A model generated the notes under the pieces. It did no database searches and was not told where the DNA came from. It saw only the letters and a program-made list of their open reading frames with translations. Shown here piece after piece: positions 45,212 through 56,152 of a stretch of DNA of 64,000 nt (its first letter is position 1; each line of letters starts with the position of its first letter). This DNA comes from Nelumbo lutea (taxonomy: Eukaryota > Streptophyta > Magnoliopsida > Proteales > Nelumbonaceae). Location: the NCBI GenBank assembly GCA_022828595.1, contig JAKGHH010000005.1, positions 30,144,193 to 30,208,192 on the forward strand, written 5' to 3'. Made by a program: the position numbers and the translations under genes.

Positions 45212-45314
45212 CTGCAATACCATGAGATAAATTACATTCCACAATAGATAAATAAGTTTATAAAAATTCCAAGAAAAATAAAATCACCAATATTAAGTTC
45301 TTGAGCTAACATAC

Positions 45315-45372
45315 TTGGGCAGTATCCTGGGAGGCAGATGACAAACTCACAGTGAGAATAATCTTCAGCTAT
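45315..45372 (-). CDS. ARA1: ARA1 exon: IAEDYSHCEFVICLPGYCP
   Basis: 58 bp, 19 codons plus one base. Acceptor ...atttgtatag, donor GTATGT after CTGCCCAA. Family text is IAEDYSHCEFLIRLPGYCPM; Arg of IRLPGY is Cys here. It joins 45147-45211 to give CPMPAF with correct phase. Confidence 0.87.
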
Positions 45373-46650
45373 CTATACAAATAAACAACACCATGTTTAG
45401 CATGAGTGTGAAATACCAAAGGAAGAATTTTATAACTAACAAAAAAGAAAGAACCTAACTGGAATGTCGGAAGGAAATATTCTTCAAGAAAACAAAAACA
45501 CGTAAAATATGGGGAATGATTTAGGTACATCCCAATTTTGAAAAGGTGGCATGCCGCGAATCATTATTCAAAAGTTCATTTTTTCGAGAGAAAAAAATCC
45601 CTTTATAATGGTTTTTGACATTGCAAAAAGTAGTTAGTCCTTCAATGTTATCAGAACCTGTAAACCAACACACAACAATTCAGCATGTCATCTAATCAGC
45701 CTGAGATTTGGAGGGTCTCTTGTACTCTTGTTTAACTTTAAAATGTCAAAAATTCAAGCTGATCCAATGATTGGATTAGAAGAACTAAAGTCTTGGATTT
45801 CTCCCAAGAAGTGAGACTGTTGACAAGAACAATCTTCTCCCCCATCATTCTCTTAGTCTTCTTCTATGATTTGGTTGAGGATTGATGAAAGACATCTGCA
45901 TCATCTTATCACCAGGAGTATTTCCAGTCTATCAAAGATGAGATGTATCCAAATGATGCAGATGGCTTTCATCAATACTTGGCCAAACCTCAGAAGAAGA
46001 CACCCAAGAAAACAATGGCAATCAAGTCAACAGGCTAACTTCTGTCCAGTGATTGCAGACCCAAATCCTCTCAATTTGAACATTGGATGGAACTGAAATT
46101 TGGATATATTGAATCTTAAGTGTAGAAGAGATCCTCTAAAATTCTAGTTAATCAGAATATAGGAAGCCTTTCATCAAGGGAGTTTAATGTTGCTTGGTTT
46201 CTAGGACTGTCAACCACTAGTAAAGTCAATATTTAACATTTAAATAATTGGCCCACAGATAGGATCACCTCATAAAGTACTTAGTGAATTGCATCATTAT
46301 TTAGTGAATTAGAGTAGTAGTTCCTGTCATGGAAAACTGAGGTCAGTTTCGTTTTTTCTTCCCATTGCATCTCTAATATAAGGGTATTTTGGGGATTAGA
46401 ATGGATAGATTCTGATGTCTTTTAGATGTTCTGAATGGCCAGAGGTAATTTAGGTAGTTAATATCAATGTTTTATAAGGCTTAGGAAGCTACAAAAGATC
46501 CTAATCACTATTCACGCTACTGCTTATCTTATTATTACTGAGTTGTTTCAATTTACAGAAATAAAGGAATTAAGTTTCTTCTATTGTTCTTGCTAGTTGA
46601 TTGCTATTGAGAATTGCAGTGTTTGAGTATCTAGCTGGACTCAAACTCAG
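45373..46650. other. ARA1 intron, unrecognised
   Basis: No exon seen. An open plus-strand frame at 45866-46096 has no recognisable motif and I do not call it a gene. AT-rich, no LTR or terminal repeats that I can define. Confidence 0.45.
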
Positions 46651-46654
46651 ATTT

Positions 46655-47070
46655 TGATTTCACGATACAGCATATTTTGAGTGATGATGTTCTTAGTCTT
46701 TACTCTGCTTATGCTCTTGTTCAAAGGGAGGAGAGTAGAAGAATTGCCAATGATAGCAACTCATGTTCCTGAACACCTCTGCTTTAGCCACTAATAAAGC
46801 TAAAAGGTAGTTCTAGGGCTCATTCCGAGGAGGTGAATGAGCAAGTGTGTATGATTATTGCAAGAATCCAAAACACACTAGAGAGAGATTTTGGAAGTGA
46901 CATATGAAGTTAAAACCAGCACACTTCCTTTTTCCTTTTCGAATTGCAATAGGAAGGTCGAGGTCAAGAGGACCGTTGTTAATTCTAAGCTTCCTATTAC
47001 TACTGTCACTGAGCCTGACCTCAACCTTCCTATTGCAATTTGAAAAGGAAAAAGAAAGTATGTTGCTTAT
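46655..47070 (+). mobile_element. Small copia remnant: gag piece joined to linker piece
   Basis: Plus-strand text ILSDDVLSLYSAYALVQREESRRIAN (about 46675-46760) is the end of the copia gag domain, and DLNLPIAI-stop-KGKRKYV (about 47015-47060) is from the integrase-RT linker of the same class. Everything between is deleted, and a second, inverted copy of the linker lies at 46855-46975 (DLDLPIAIRKGKRKCA on the minus strand). No LTR remains. Confidence 0.6.
46924..47058. repeat. Inverted repeat (foldback) of copia linker sequence
   Basis: Arms of about 42 bp at 46924-46966 and 47016-47058 are near-perfect reverse complements (mismatches at about three sites), with a spacer of about 50 bp. The shared core is attgcaataggaagg and its complement. 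A transcript of either strand could fold into a hairpin. Confidence 0.85.
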
Positions 47071-47340
47071 TAGAAACTGAGTTATATTTATTTGTTGATA
47101 GTTAGTTATGCAACAGGACAAATAGGTCCTTTTATTTGTTTCTTTCTTGTGATTGTCTTTTACTTAAGTGGGGGTATATTTGTAATTTGTCATTTTCATT
47201 TAAAATATAAACAGTGTTTCTTTCATTGTTCTACTACATTTCCTTATCTTCAACAATGAAATTTTGTAATACCAATCAAAAATATGGAAAGAACACAAGA
47301 CATCCGTTTCAATACACATCAAAATTAAAGAAGGTTTAAC

Positions 47341-47407
47341 CTGCCAAATGATGGAATGATAATTACATCCAGAAGCCATGACATATTCTGAATAGATGAA
47401 GTCCCAA
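47341..47407 (-). CDS. ARA1: ARA1 exon: WDFIYSEYVMASG
   Basis: 67 bp: one base completing a Gly codon, then 22 codons WDFIYSEYVMASGCNYHSIIWQ split by none. Acceptor ...cttgtacag, donor GTTAAA after TTTGGCAG. Family text SWDFIYAEYVMAAG...SIVWQ. Ser before Trp is Gly in this copy because of the exon junction. Confidence 0.88.
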
Positions 47408-47865
47408 CTGTACAAGTAAAAAATAAAAATAAAAAGAAATTAATGGCAGATGAAGTTAAATGTCATAAGTTGAATAGAATAATGCCAAGTTGTTATCTTA
47501 AAAAAATGACAATAATGGCAGACTTAGATTTAAAGGCCACAAGGAACTAATGCATAAACGAGTTTCACAAATAAGCACATTAAAATATAAAGGTGAACAA
47601 AATCTCAATAACCTAACCAGATTTGGTTAAAATTTGTTTTCTTTGATGTAGAGCAAATCATGGTTTGCCATATCAACAAGATTTGGAAAACTTTCACAAA
47701 ATCTCCCTATTTTACTAGGGGCTGACTAGAAAAATCATCAAATGTTTTTAAATCTTTTCCTAAAAAAAACATATGGGGATCTGGTGATTGGATGGTTGGT
47801 TTACTATTTTTATATGATTCACTAAGTTACAAAAGAAAAGAAAAAATGCATACATCTCTGCAACT
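47408..47865. other. ARA1 intron, AT-rich
   Basis: No feature supported until copia M begins near 47866. Confidence 0.5.
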
Positions 47866-49497
47866 ACACTTCTTTTATAGCTTCCCCTTGACTATCACCC
47901 AACCGATGTTTAGGATCAATTGGTGAATCAATTGGCTTCACTCCTAGTTTGTGTGTGTCCTCTAACAAATCTAGGACATATTTCCTTTAAGAAAAAAAGA
48001 TTCCTTCCTATGAGCAGGCAACTTCAATCCCAAGGAAATAATGTAAGGGACCCAGATCTTTTACCTCAAACTAAGAGGCTAAAAATTCCTTTAGCTTCTG
48101 TATTTCAGTTTTCCAATCACTTGTGACTATGTCATCAGCATACACAATTAAAACTACAATTTTTCCTTTCCCTTTCTTTACAAACAATGTATGATCTAAC
48201 TGACATTGTTTAAAACCCATCTGCTGCATAGCCAAATGAAACCTATTAAACCATGCCCAAGGTGACTACTTTAACCCATATAATGATTTTTTTTTTTAAA
48301 TGCACAACTTTTACTCACTATCTTTGGCACAGAAGCCAAGAGGTTGAGTCATGTACACCTCCTCCTCTAAATCATCATTCAAGAATGCATTTTTTATGTC
48401 CAATTGGTTAAGATCCAAATCATAATTAGCTACAAGAGAAAGGAGGACCCTGGTAGAGTTCATCTTGGCTATTGGGGCAAAGGTTTCTACATAGTCCACT
48501 CCATACACTTGAGTAAATCCCTTTTCCACCAATCTGGCTTTGTACCTTTCCACTATACCATTGGCCCTATGCTTCACATAGAACACCCACTTGCATCCCA
48601 CTAGTTATTTTCCTTTGAGAAGATCAACTAACTCCCAAGTGTCATTTTTGTGCAAGGCATTAATTTCTTCCATCATTGCATTTGTCCATTCAGGTGTGGA
48701 TAAAGCTTCTACCACATTCTTAGGGATAAAAATGCTATCAATGGAGGTAAGAAACACATGAAATGAAGGTGAAATATGATATTAGGAAACAAAGTGAGAG
48801 ATAGGATGATTAGTAGTACAAAATCAAACACCCTTTCTCTTACAAATAGAAATCTAAATCATCAATATCAAGAGGGTCATGCATATCAATAAGAACAAGG
48901 GTACCCGGATAAGGAGGATCTGCCTCTAGAGAGTCTAATGATGTTGGTAGCATAGTTTTACGCTCCACAGTTCAACTTTACTAGCCCTTGTGGTGTCGAA
49001 GAAAGACACGGAATTAGGGAGGATAAGGAAGAGGAGGAAGTTAAACCTGAACGTGTTTCTCCTCAACCCTAATCTCCACTTAGGAGAAACAGGGAAGAAA
49101 TGTTCATTTTTAAAAAAAGATACATCCATGGAGACATATTACTTGCGATAAGTAGGATCAAAACACCAATAGCCCTTTTAAGACAAAGGGTAACCAAGAA
49201 ATACACACGGGATAGCACGAGGGTCAAGCTTACCACAAGTAGGAGCCAAGTCATGAACGAAACAATGACATCCAAAGACACACATTGGGTGAGAAAACAA
49301 GGGGGCCATAGGGAACAAAACTAGATGTGGGGCCTTATAGTCTAGCAATCAATATGGCATATGATTGATAAGATATGCAGCACACATAACATCCATCTAG
49401 AAATGTTTGGGAACACGCATATGTAATAATAATCCACGAGCTACCTTAAAAAGGTGACGTTTTTTCTCTCAGCCACACCATTTTGTTGAAGTGTTCT
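47866..49497 (-). pseudogene. Copia fragment M: integrase C-terminus to reverse transcriptase
   Basis: Read from the right: integrase text TLQQNGVAERKN at 49497-49460, then integrase C-terminal and linker remnants, RT ([31 protein letters not shown] in part, 48601-48540; [21 protein letters not shown] near 48350), fragments of the YVDD region near 48130-48150 (VYADD: Val-Ala change), and RKYVLDLLEDTHKLGVKP near 47960. RNase H and 3' LTR are missing at the left; the first half is cut at 49497 by N. Same family as O. Frameshifts and stops throughout. Confidence 0.78.
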
Positions 49498-49792
49498 TGT
49501 TTGCCGAACTGAACCTGTTGAGAGAGCTGAGAAGAAGAAGAAGAAGAAGAGGAAGAAGAAGAGAGGAGAGTCTGATGTGTTCGAATGGGCACTGTTCATC
49601 AGCCGGCCTGTTCACTAATATAAGAGCAATACATAATTTAAATGAAAGGACCAGGATGCCCCTGATTAGTGATGGGACACCCAGTCTAATAAAACACAAG
49701 ATACAATTAGGCCCAGTTACTAAGGCCCATTAACTAAAGACTCTAATACCCAGCCCAGACAAGAGAATAACAACATATCAGCCGAACCAACA
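49498..49792 (-). repeat. 3' LTR of copia N
   Basis: About 295 bp, with inner polypurine tract ctccccctcaa from 49793. Outer end abuts M integrase text, so N inserted in M. Contains a (gaa)n stretch (49531-49563). Related to the B/D LTRs in its central part (gcccctgattagtgatgggaca). Confidence 0.8.
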
Positions 49793-49804
49793 CTCCCCCT
49801 CAAG

Positions 49805-50975
49805 CTAAGCAGGGATGTCAATCATGTTTAGCTTGCCCAGTAAGTCCAAAAATTTCACTATGGTTAGCCCTTTAGTTAAAACATCTGCAATTTGCATCTC
49901 TGAGGGAGTGTAAGGAATGCAGAGTTCTCCTGTGACTATTCTTTCTCTAACAAAATGGCAGTCTATCTCAATATGTTTTGTTCTATCATGTTGCACTGGG
50001 TTATTTGCAATGTTGATAGCAGCCTTGTTGTCGCAGTACAACTTGAGAGGACACCCAGTCTTCACTCCCAGTTCACCAAGAAGAATTTTAAGCCACAACA
50101 GTTCCACAATACCATGAGCCATAGCTCGATATTCTGCCTCTTCACTAGACCTTGCAACAACATTATGTTTTTTACTTCTCCATGTAACTAGATTTCCCCT
50201 AGAAAAATGCAGTAACCAGAAGTCGACTTTCTATCACCCACAAAACCAGCCCAATCTGCATCAGTATATCCTTCAACTTAAATTCTATTGTTTTTTCTGA
50301 ACAGAATCCCTTTCCCAGGGCAAGACTTCAAATATCTGAGAATTCTTTCTACAGCCTTCATGTGAGGAATTTTGGGATTGTGCATAAACTGGCTGACAAC
50401 ATGAACGACATAAGCAATGTCGGGACGAGTGAGGGACAAGTAAATTAACTTCCCCACTAACTTTTGGTATCTCTCCTTATCAGGGTAGTCCTCTCCCACT
50501 GACTCCTATAGACCATGATTCGGTTCTATTGGAGTATCTGCTAGCCTATACCCCAACATACCTGTCTCTTGTAGAAGGTCAAGGATGTATTTCCGTTGAC
50601 ATATATAGATGCCCTCTTTGGATCTAGCAACTTCAATCCCTAGGAAATACCTCAGTTGACCCAGGTCTTTGATTTCAAATTCAGCAGCTAGGACCTCCTT
50701 ATCATCCCCAGTAATTACGATATCATCTACATAGACAATAAGAGTAGTAAGTTTCCCATTCCTCTTCTTTATAAATAGAGTATGATCTACCCCGCCTTGA
50801 GTATAACCACCTTTCTTCATGGCTCCACATAGCTTCTCAAACCAGGCACGAGGGGACTGTTTAAGGCCATATAGTACCTTTCTCAGTCTACACACCTTTC
50901 TGTCAAATTCATAACCTGGTGGAGGATCCATGAATACCTCCTCATGTAGATCACCATTTAAAAAAGCATTCTTCA
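49805..50975 (-). pseudogene. Copia N: reverse transcriptase and RNase H, left part only
   Basis: From the right: [55 protein letters not shown] (motif intact, with a small deletion after it), LGIEVARSKEGIYICQRKYI, then VGKLIYLSLTRPDIAY and RNase H (MAHGIVELLWL, YCDNKAAINIANNP), ending NMIDIPA-stop at 49805. Frameshifts separate the three readable blocks (near 50500, 50278 and 50210). gag, protease, integrase and 5' LTR are absent: the element stops near 50975, where O begins in the opposite orientation. Related to B and D. Confidence 0.83.
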
Positions 50976-53788
50976 CTCCACAAGTTCGTCGAGTGAGAGT
51001 CGGGCCTATTTATGGCATAGTCGTTTAGGTCATCTTTCTTTTGAGTCGTTAAAAGTTATGTTCCCAAAGTTGTTTGAGTCCTTGTCAGTGAGTCAGTTAC
51101 AGTGTCAAACTTGTCAGTTGAGTAAGCATTGTAGAAGCTCTTTACCTTTAAGAAATAAAAGATTTGAATTTCCCTTTCATATTGTTTATTCTGATGTTTG
51201 GGGCCCTGTTACTCTACCTACGGTGGTTGGCTATAAGTATTTTGTTACGCTGATTGATGATTACTCTCGAGACACTTGGGTTTATCCTATGCGATCTCGA
51301 GATGAAGTGCCACAAATTGTGAAAGATTTCCAACGCATGGTGTTCACTCAGTTCCAAACGGAAATTCATATTTTCCAATCGGACAATGCAAAGGAATATT
51401 TCCATAGTGATCTCACGAAGTTCTTTAATTCGAGTGGGTCACTTCAGCGAAGCTCTTGTGCCAGGACACCCCAACAAAATGGTGTGACTGAACGAAAAAA
51501 TCGTCATCTACTCGAAGTTGCTCGTGGCTTGCTGATTTATATGAATGTGCCAAAACAGTTCTGGATGGATGCAGTATTGTGTGCAACATATATCATCAAT
51601 CGCATGCCCTCTCGGCTACTAGAGCATAACGCCCCACATCAGCTCCTGTTCCCTACAGCCCCGCTGTCCACCATTCCGATGCGTGTTTTTGGGTGTCGTT
51701 TTGTCCACAACCTCTCACCTACTCGTGGTAAACTTGACCCTCAGGCTATTCCTTGTGTTTTTCTTGGTTACCCCTCATCTCAAAAGGGGTATCGTTGCTA
51801 TGATCCCATTGCCCGCAAGTACTATGTTTCCATTGATGTCTCATTCTTTGAGAGTCAATCGTTCTTCTCAGTTTCTCCTCAGGGGGAGAGTAGGGTTGAG
51901 GAGAAACAGGCGACAACTCAGATTCAACTACCTCCTTTACCCGATCCTCCTCCGTTCCGAGTTTTCCATCATCGTCATAAGAGCCAACAGAGTTCAAGAG
52001 CCATGGAGCTGGACACTATGCAACCAACATTATCGGATTCACCCAAGGTAGATCCGCCTCATCAGCCAAGTACACTTGCTCCCATTGCTCCTTTAAATGT
52101 TGATTCACATGTCCCCAATGATCTTAATATTCCTATTGCTAAGAGAAAGGGTGTTAGATCTTGTACCACTAATCATCCTATCTCCAACTTTGTGTCCTAT
52201 GAGCATGTTTCACCCTCGTACCGTGCCTTCCTCTCCTCTGTGGATAGTGTTCCCATCCCTAAGACCGTGGCAGAAGCTTTGTCAAAACCTGAATGGACAG
52301 ATGCAATGCAGGAAGAAATTGATGCCTTACATAAAGATGGTACGTAGGAGTTGGTAGATCTTCCTGAAGGAAAGGAACCAGTGGGGTGCAAGTGGGTGTT
52401 CACAGTGAAACACAAAGCTGATGGAACTGTTGAAAGGTACAAGGCTAGACTGGTAGCAAGAGGCTTCACACAGGTATATGGAGTGGACTATGCAGAGACT
52501 TTTGCCCCTGTAGTGAAGATGAACTCCATCCGGATCCTCCTTTCCTTGGCAGCAAATCTTGACTGGGATCTTCACCAATTGGACATCAAGAATGCCTTCC
52601 TGAATGGTGACTTGGAAGAGGAGGTGTACATGACCCAACCCTAGGGTTCTGTGCCAAAGGCAGTGAACAAAAGGTGTGCAGGTTGAAAAAGTCCCTATAT
52701 GGATTGAAACAATCACCTCGGGCTTGGTTTAGTAAGTTCCATGTAGCAGCCCAACAAATGGGATTCAAACAATGCCAGTCAGATCATACCTTGTTTGTAA
52801 AAAGAGGTGAAGGTAAAATTGCAGCTCTTATTGTGTATGTAGATGACATAGTGATCACAGGAGATTGGGAGGCTGAAATCCAGAGACTAAAAAAATTCTT
52901 AGCCACTAAATTTGAGGTGAAGGATCTAGGCCCCTTACGATACTTCCTTGGAATTGAAGTTGCCCGCTCTCACAAGGGCATCTTTATTTCCCAACGGAAG
53001 TATGTACTAGATCTACTAGAAGATACAGGCAAGTTGGGGGTAAAACCATCTGATTCACCTATTGAACCTAATCACCATCTGGGAGACAGTCAGGGAGAGT
53101 TTTTGAAAGATGTAAAGATGTTCCGAAGACTCGTGGGGAGACTTCTGTATTTATCTATGACCAGGCCTAATATTGCCTATGCAGTGGGTGTCCTTACTCA
53201 ATTCATGCACCGATGACAACTCACTTTGAGGCTGCAGAGAGGATCTTGAGATATCTCAAAAAGTTTCCTGGAGCTGGTTTGTTGTTCTAGAAACACAGTC
53301 ACTTAAAAGTGGAAGTATATACTGATGCAGATTGGGCAGGAGCAGTCAATGACCGAAAGTCCACCAGTGGTTATTGTGCCTTTGTAGGAGGAATACTTGT
53401 CACATGGAGAAGCAAAAAACAAAGTGTGGTGGCTAGATCCAGTGCTGAAGCAGAGTATAGAGCGATGGATCATGGGGTTGCGGAAATCATGTGGATAAGA
53501 AATCTGTTAGGTGAACTGGGTTTTGCAGTAAACAATCCTACTTCACTCTACTGTGACAATAAAGCAGCCATCAATATTGCTGCTAATCCAGTTCTGCATG
53601 ATAGGGCGAAACACATTGAAGTGGACAAGCATTTTATCAGAGAGAAACTTGAAAGTGGAGAAGTGTGCACACCATATGTCAACTCGGAAGAGCAACTTGC
53701 AGATATCTTCACCAAAAGTCTTCATCATGTGCGGCACAAAGATTTGTGTGACAAGTTGGGCATGATTGACATCTATGCTCCAACTTGA
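50976..53788 (+). pseudogene. Copia O: pre-integrase to RNase H, 5'-truncated
   Basis: Starts in the pre-integrase domain (SESRAYLWHSRLGHLSFESL), followed by integrase (CQTCQLSKHC, VYSDVWGP, SDNAKEYFHSDL, TPQQNGVTERKNRHLLEVA), a long proline-rich linker, RT and RNase H ending GMIDIYAPT. It is the best preserved pol here: one frame stays open for 429 residues (51058-52347). Lesions: TAG at 52345-52347 for Trp, a TAG with frameshift near 52642 (TQP-stop), a frameshift near 53213 (FMHR), and a TAG near 53288. RT motif YVDDIVITG intact near 52838. gag, protease and 5' LTR are missing at the junction with N. Confidence 0.9.
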
Positions 53789-53795
53789 GGGGGAG

Positions 53796-54127
53796 TGTTG
53801 GAATAATGTTAGAATAACTTAGTTGCAATTGTTAGGGCCTGTTTGTCCAAATTAAAGTGTTTTTTATTTCGTTTTTTATTTCTGTTGTCTGTTATTGTAC
53901 TCAGGGGCACAAGGGTCTTTTCCCTTGTTATTTTCTGTCGCCCTATATATATTAAATAAACACTGGCGCCGCCAGTACTGTTGCATTGCAAACCCTCTCT
54001 TTTCTCCTCTCTTCTCTTCTCTTCTCTTCTCTTCTCTTCTCTCCTCTTTCACCTATCTCTGGCCGGCTACACTGTCAAGAGGCACCAAGTTGCTCTGCCT
54101 TCATTAATATCAAAATTCTCCGCAACA
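53796..54127 (+). repeat. 3' LTR of copia O
   Basis: Begins tgttggaat after gagggggag and probably ends ...ctccgcaaca, giving matching TGTTG/CAACA ends, about 332 bp. Contains a TATA box (ctatatatattaaata, 53942-53957) and a (ctctt)n run (54001-54045). The right end is inferred without a partner. Confidence 0.68.
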
Positions 54128-54497
54128 AAGCTATTCCTCTTACCAAATTTGTACAAATGTGGGCAAAGATCACATAGCTTTCCAATTTCAACCTAGTCAT
54201 CATCCCAAAAGCTGATTGGAAATACATAACACTCACTCTATTGAGAATGTTTAGACAATGGTGTTTTTAGTCTTTTCCCCATCTCTTGTATTCTCTCTGT
54301 ATTTGGGAGCCCAAGTAGGGTGTATAATTTTCTTGTTTCAAAATATAAAGTGATTTTGAGGGTGTGAACAGTAACAGACACACACCTCTCAACACATTCT
54401 TCTTCTTCTCCTCTCTTCTCTTTTCTTTTCTTTTCTTCTCAATACATACCTTTCCTGCTGATCCTCTCCCACAAGATGAACTGTTGATGTCAGACTG
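54128..54497. other. Unresolved sequence between O and the MITE
   Basis: Includes a pyrimidine-rich (ttctc)n stretch at 54400-54440. It has the feel of an LTR or leader, but no borders, primer site or partner can be shown. Confidence 0.4.
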
Positions 54498-54505
54498 CCG
54501 CCAGA

Positions 54506-54628
54506 TAGACCTGTTCATTTTTCCGGGCTTCGGGCCCAGCTTTACATTGTCTCAGGCTCGAGCTTCGGGCCAGGCCCATTAGAATTTTGACAAAAGTCAA
54601 GCCCGAATCCGGCCCGTGAACAGGTCTA
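54506..54628. mobile_element. hAT-type MITE with 8-bp target duplication
   Basis: A 123-bp non-coding element with perfect 12-bp terminal inverted repeats (tagacctgttca ... tgaacaggtcta), flanked on both sides by ccgccaga (54498-54505, 54629-54636). The 8-bp duplication and short inverted ends fit the hAT superfamily. The body is rich in gggccc-type words. Confidence 0.93.
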
Positions 54629-54636
54629 CCGCCAGA

Positions 54637-55283
54637 TGACGCCAGCAGTCTATACAGGTGTTGGCGACAGTCAATGAATCCTACATGGTTTGATTCGCCC
54701 TGATTTTAAAGGATTTTTGGTATGACTCTTGTCCCTATTCAAAGCTTCTATGATTTTAGTGGTTTTTTCAAGGAGAAAATCGTAAAATTTCCATATATGA
54801 TGTTGAGTCTTATACACCATGTTTAATAAGTTCTGCTGCAAAACCTAGACTATTCAGGTTGTTTTACACTTAGGGAATGACAGGAAAGTGGTCCTGTAAT
54901 TTTCTAAGCATTGTGGTCGTTTTAAACCTTGTTAATACCAACTTTTTTAATTTCATTAGCAAGAGAGCTGTCATTGCCAATATGTGGCATAGTTAAATCA
55001 TACATCATACCTTTCTTAATTTCATTAGGAGATGATACATTGTATAAATTTTGAGAAAGCAATAGAAATTTCTTTTAAAACAAAAGCAATAGGAAACAAG
55101 TTGTTGCCCACCTAATTAAAACACCCTGTGTTAACTGTTAAAGCCATCCCAGAATTGAGCCTGTTATCTAAATTATATGTAAATTATACAAGAAAGGTTC
55201 ATATTCATACCAAACAAGTGAAACAAGAAAAATTCAATAAAAGATGGCTCAACTGAATACCATTATGATAATTAAAAAGTTAC
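54637..55283. other. ARA1 intron, AT-rich
   Basis: No exon or repeat border supported. Confidence 0.5.
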
Positions 55284-55360
55284 CCAAAGTTAGTGACACA
55301 AACTGAGCGAATTCCAGCATCCGCTGCTGCTCGGCATGCAACAGGAACAACATCTGAAAC
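55284..55360 (-). CDS. ARA1: ARA1 exon: VSDVVPVACRAAADAGIRSV
   Basis: 77 bp, 25 codons plus two bases. Acceptor ...catgaaaaaag type before GTTTCAGATG, donor GTAACT after ACTTTGG. Text continues CVTNF, nearly identical to the family block VSDVVPVACRAAADAGIRSV. Phase joins the exon at 47341 to give NFGWDFIY. A very conserved block without any change, which speaks against long decay. Confidence 0.9.
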
Positions 55361-55670
55361 CTTTTTTCATAAAAGTACAAATAGGTATCACGTTATGAAA
55401 ATAAAAGAAATATCTACTGGTGAGAAGATAATATCAAGAGAAAGTATCCCAGAAATACTGTATTTTCCATGCCATGGGAAGTAGTATTATATGTATTCAT
55501 GTTCTCTTCTTATTAAGTAGAAGATAAGTTGAGATACATTAACATATTGTTTACTTTTGCCTTTTGGCTTGGCTTTCTATGCCTGCATGTCTTCCCTTCC
55601 AGATTTCAAGTGAATTTTACCATTGTCGATAAAAAAAAAAAAAAAAAGATAAAAAGAAAGACAAAATTAC
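55361..55670. other. ARA1 intron
   Basis: 310 bp, with an A-run at 55631-55647. Nothing else seen. Confidence 0.55.
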
Positions 55671-55754
55671 CACTATGTCAGCTTTGATGGAGTTCAGCCA
55701 CTCTACTTCTTCTTCCAAAATGGATGCTCGCGGGGCTATTGCGGTTTGGAAATA
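55671..55754 (-). CDS. ARA1: ARA1 exon: APRASILEEEVEWLNSIKAD
   Basis: 84 bp, 28 codons, phase 0. Acceptor ...gttaatccag, donor GTAATT after GACATAGTG. Text YFQTAIAPRASILEEEVEWL and NSIKADIV matches the family block KYVETAVVPRAEILETEVEW. It joins 55284-55360 to read ADIVVSDVV. This is the most N-terminal exon visible; the first exons (nucleotide-sugar-like HGFGHATR block) should lie right of the window. Confidence 0.88.
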
Positions 55755-55852
55755 CTGGATTAACATAAAGGAAGCAAAAGAACAAGCAAAATATATAAGA
55801 AAACTAAGATCTAAGAAATGACAAATATAACTAAAAAACAATGAGACCTAAG

Positions 55853-56152
55853 TGTTAGAATGATATGTTAGAAAGCTTGAGTGTGTTTGGCTGATAAGAA
55901 TTCCTATTAGCCCATTCTTATGTTAAACTTATCTTGTAACTGGGCTTATGTTAATGGGCCTAATCTTGTTTATGTCTTAAGTCTTCTGGGTGTCCCATCA
56001 CTAATCAGGGGTATCCCAGTAAATTCTTGTACTTTGTACTTCACTTATATATAAATAAAGGCATGGTCGCCTACAAGTACAGTTCGACATTTCCAGCATC
56101 TCTTCTTCTTCCCCTCTTTTCTGCTACTTCGACTACAGTGATTCAGCTTTCA
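55853..56152 (+). repeat. 5' LTR of copia K
   Basis: 300 bp, tgttagaatgatatg... to ...cagctttca, nearly identical to the left LTR of F (19514-19812). TATA-like tatatataaata near 56047. Confidence 0.9.

Larger units (their letters stand above)
11973..55754 (-). pseudogene. ARA1: L-arabinokinase gene, nine exons over 44 kb, apparently missing two coding blocks
   Basis: ARA1 phosphorylates L-arabinose at C1 in the cytosolic sugar-salvage route to UDP-L-arabinose. The family protein is about 1,040 residues: a glycosyltransferase-like N-terminal half and a C-terminal GHMP kinase. Nine exons in collinear order encode recognisable ARA1 text, for example APRASILEEEVEWL, VSDVVPVACRAAADAGIRSV, WDFIYSEYVMASG, IAEDYSHCEF, GARRLRDAIILGYQLQR and MPIREACHVAVQR. 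All have GT-AG borders and none has a stop. Not seen are roughly 165 residues between NFGGQ and GARRL, and about 28 residues between GLFNW and MPIREA, which in the family hold the sugar-binding APGRLDVMGG motif. Without these the product would not be an active kinase, so I call it a probable pseudogene. A functional gene with exons I overlooked, or an assembly error, remains possible. Confidence 0.72.

Noticed and set aside
45866..46096. Plus-strand frame of 76 codons in an ARA1 intron.
   Set aside because: No motif, no similarity I recognise, and no signals of a gene; probably chance.
51746..51997. Long minus-strand frame opposite element O.
   Set aside because: Antisense shadow of a well-supported integrase/linker frame.
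53986..54196. Overlapping Ser/Leu/Phe-rich frames near 54000.
   Set aside because: Translation of a (ctctt)n repeat in the LTR of O.
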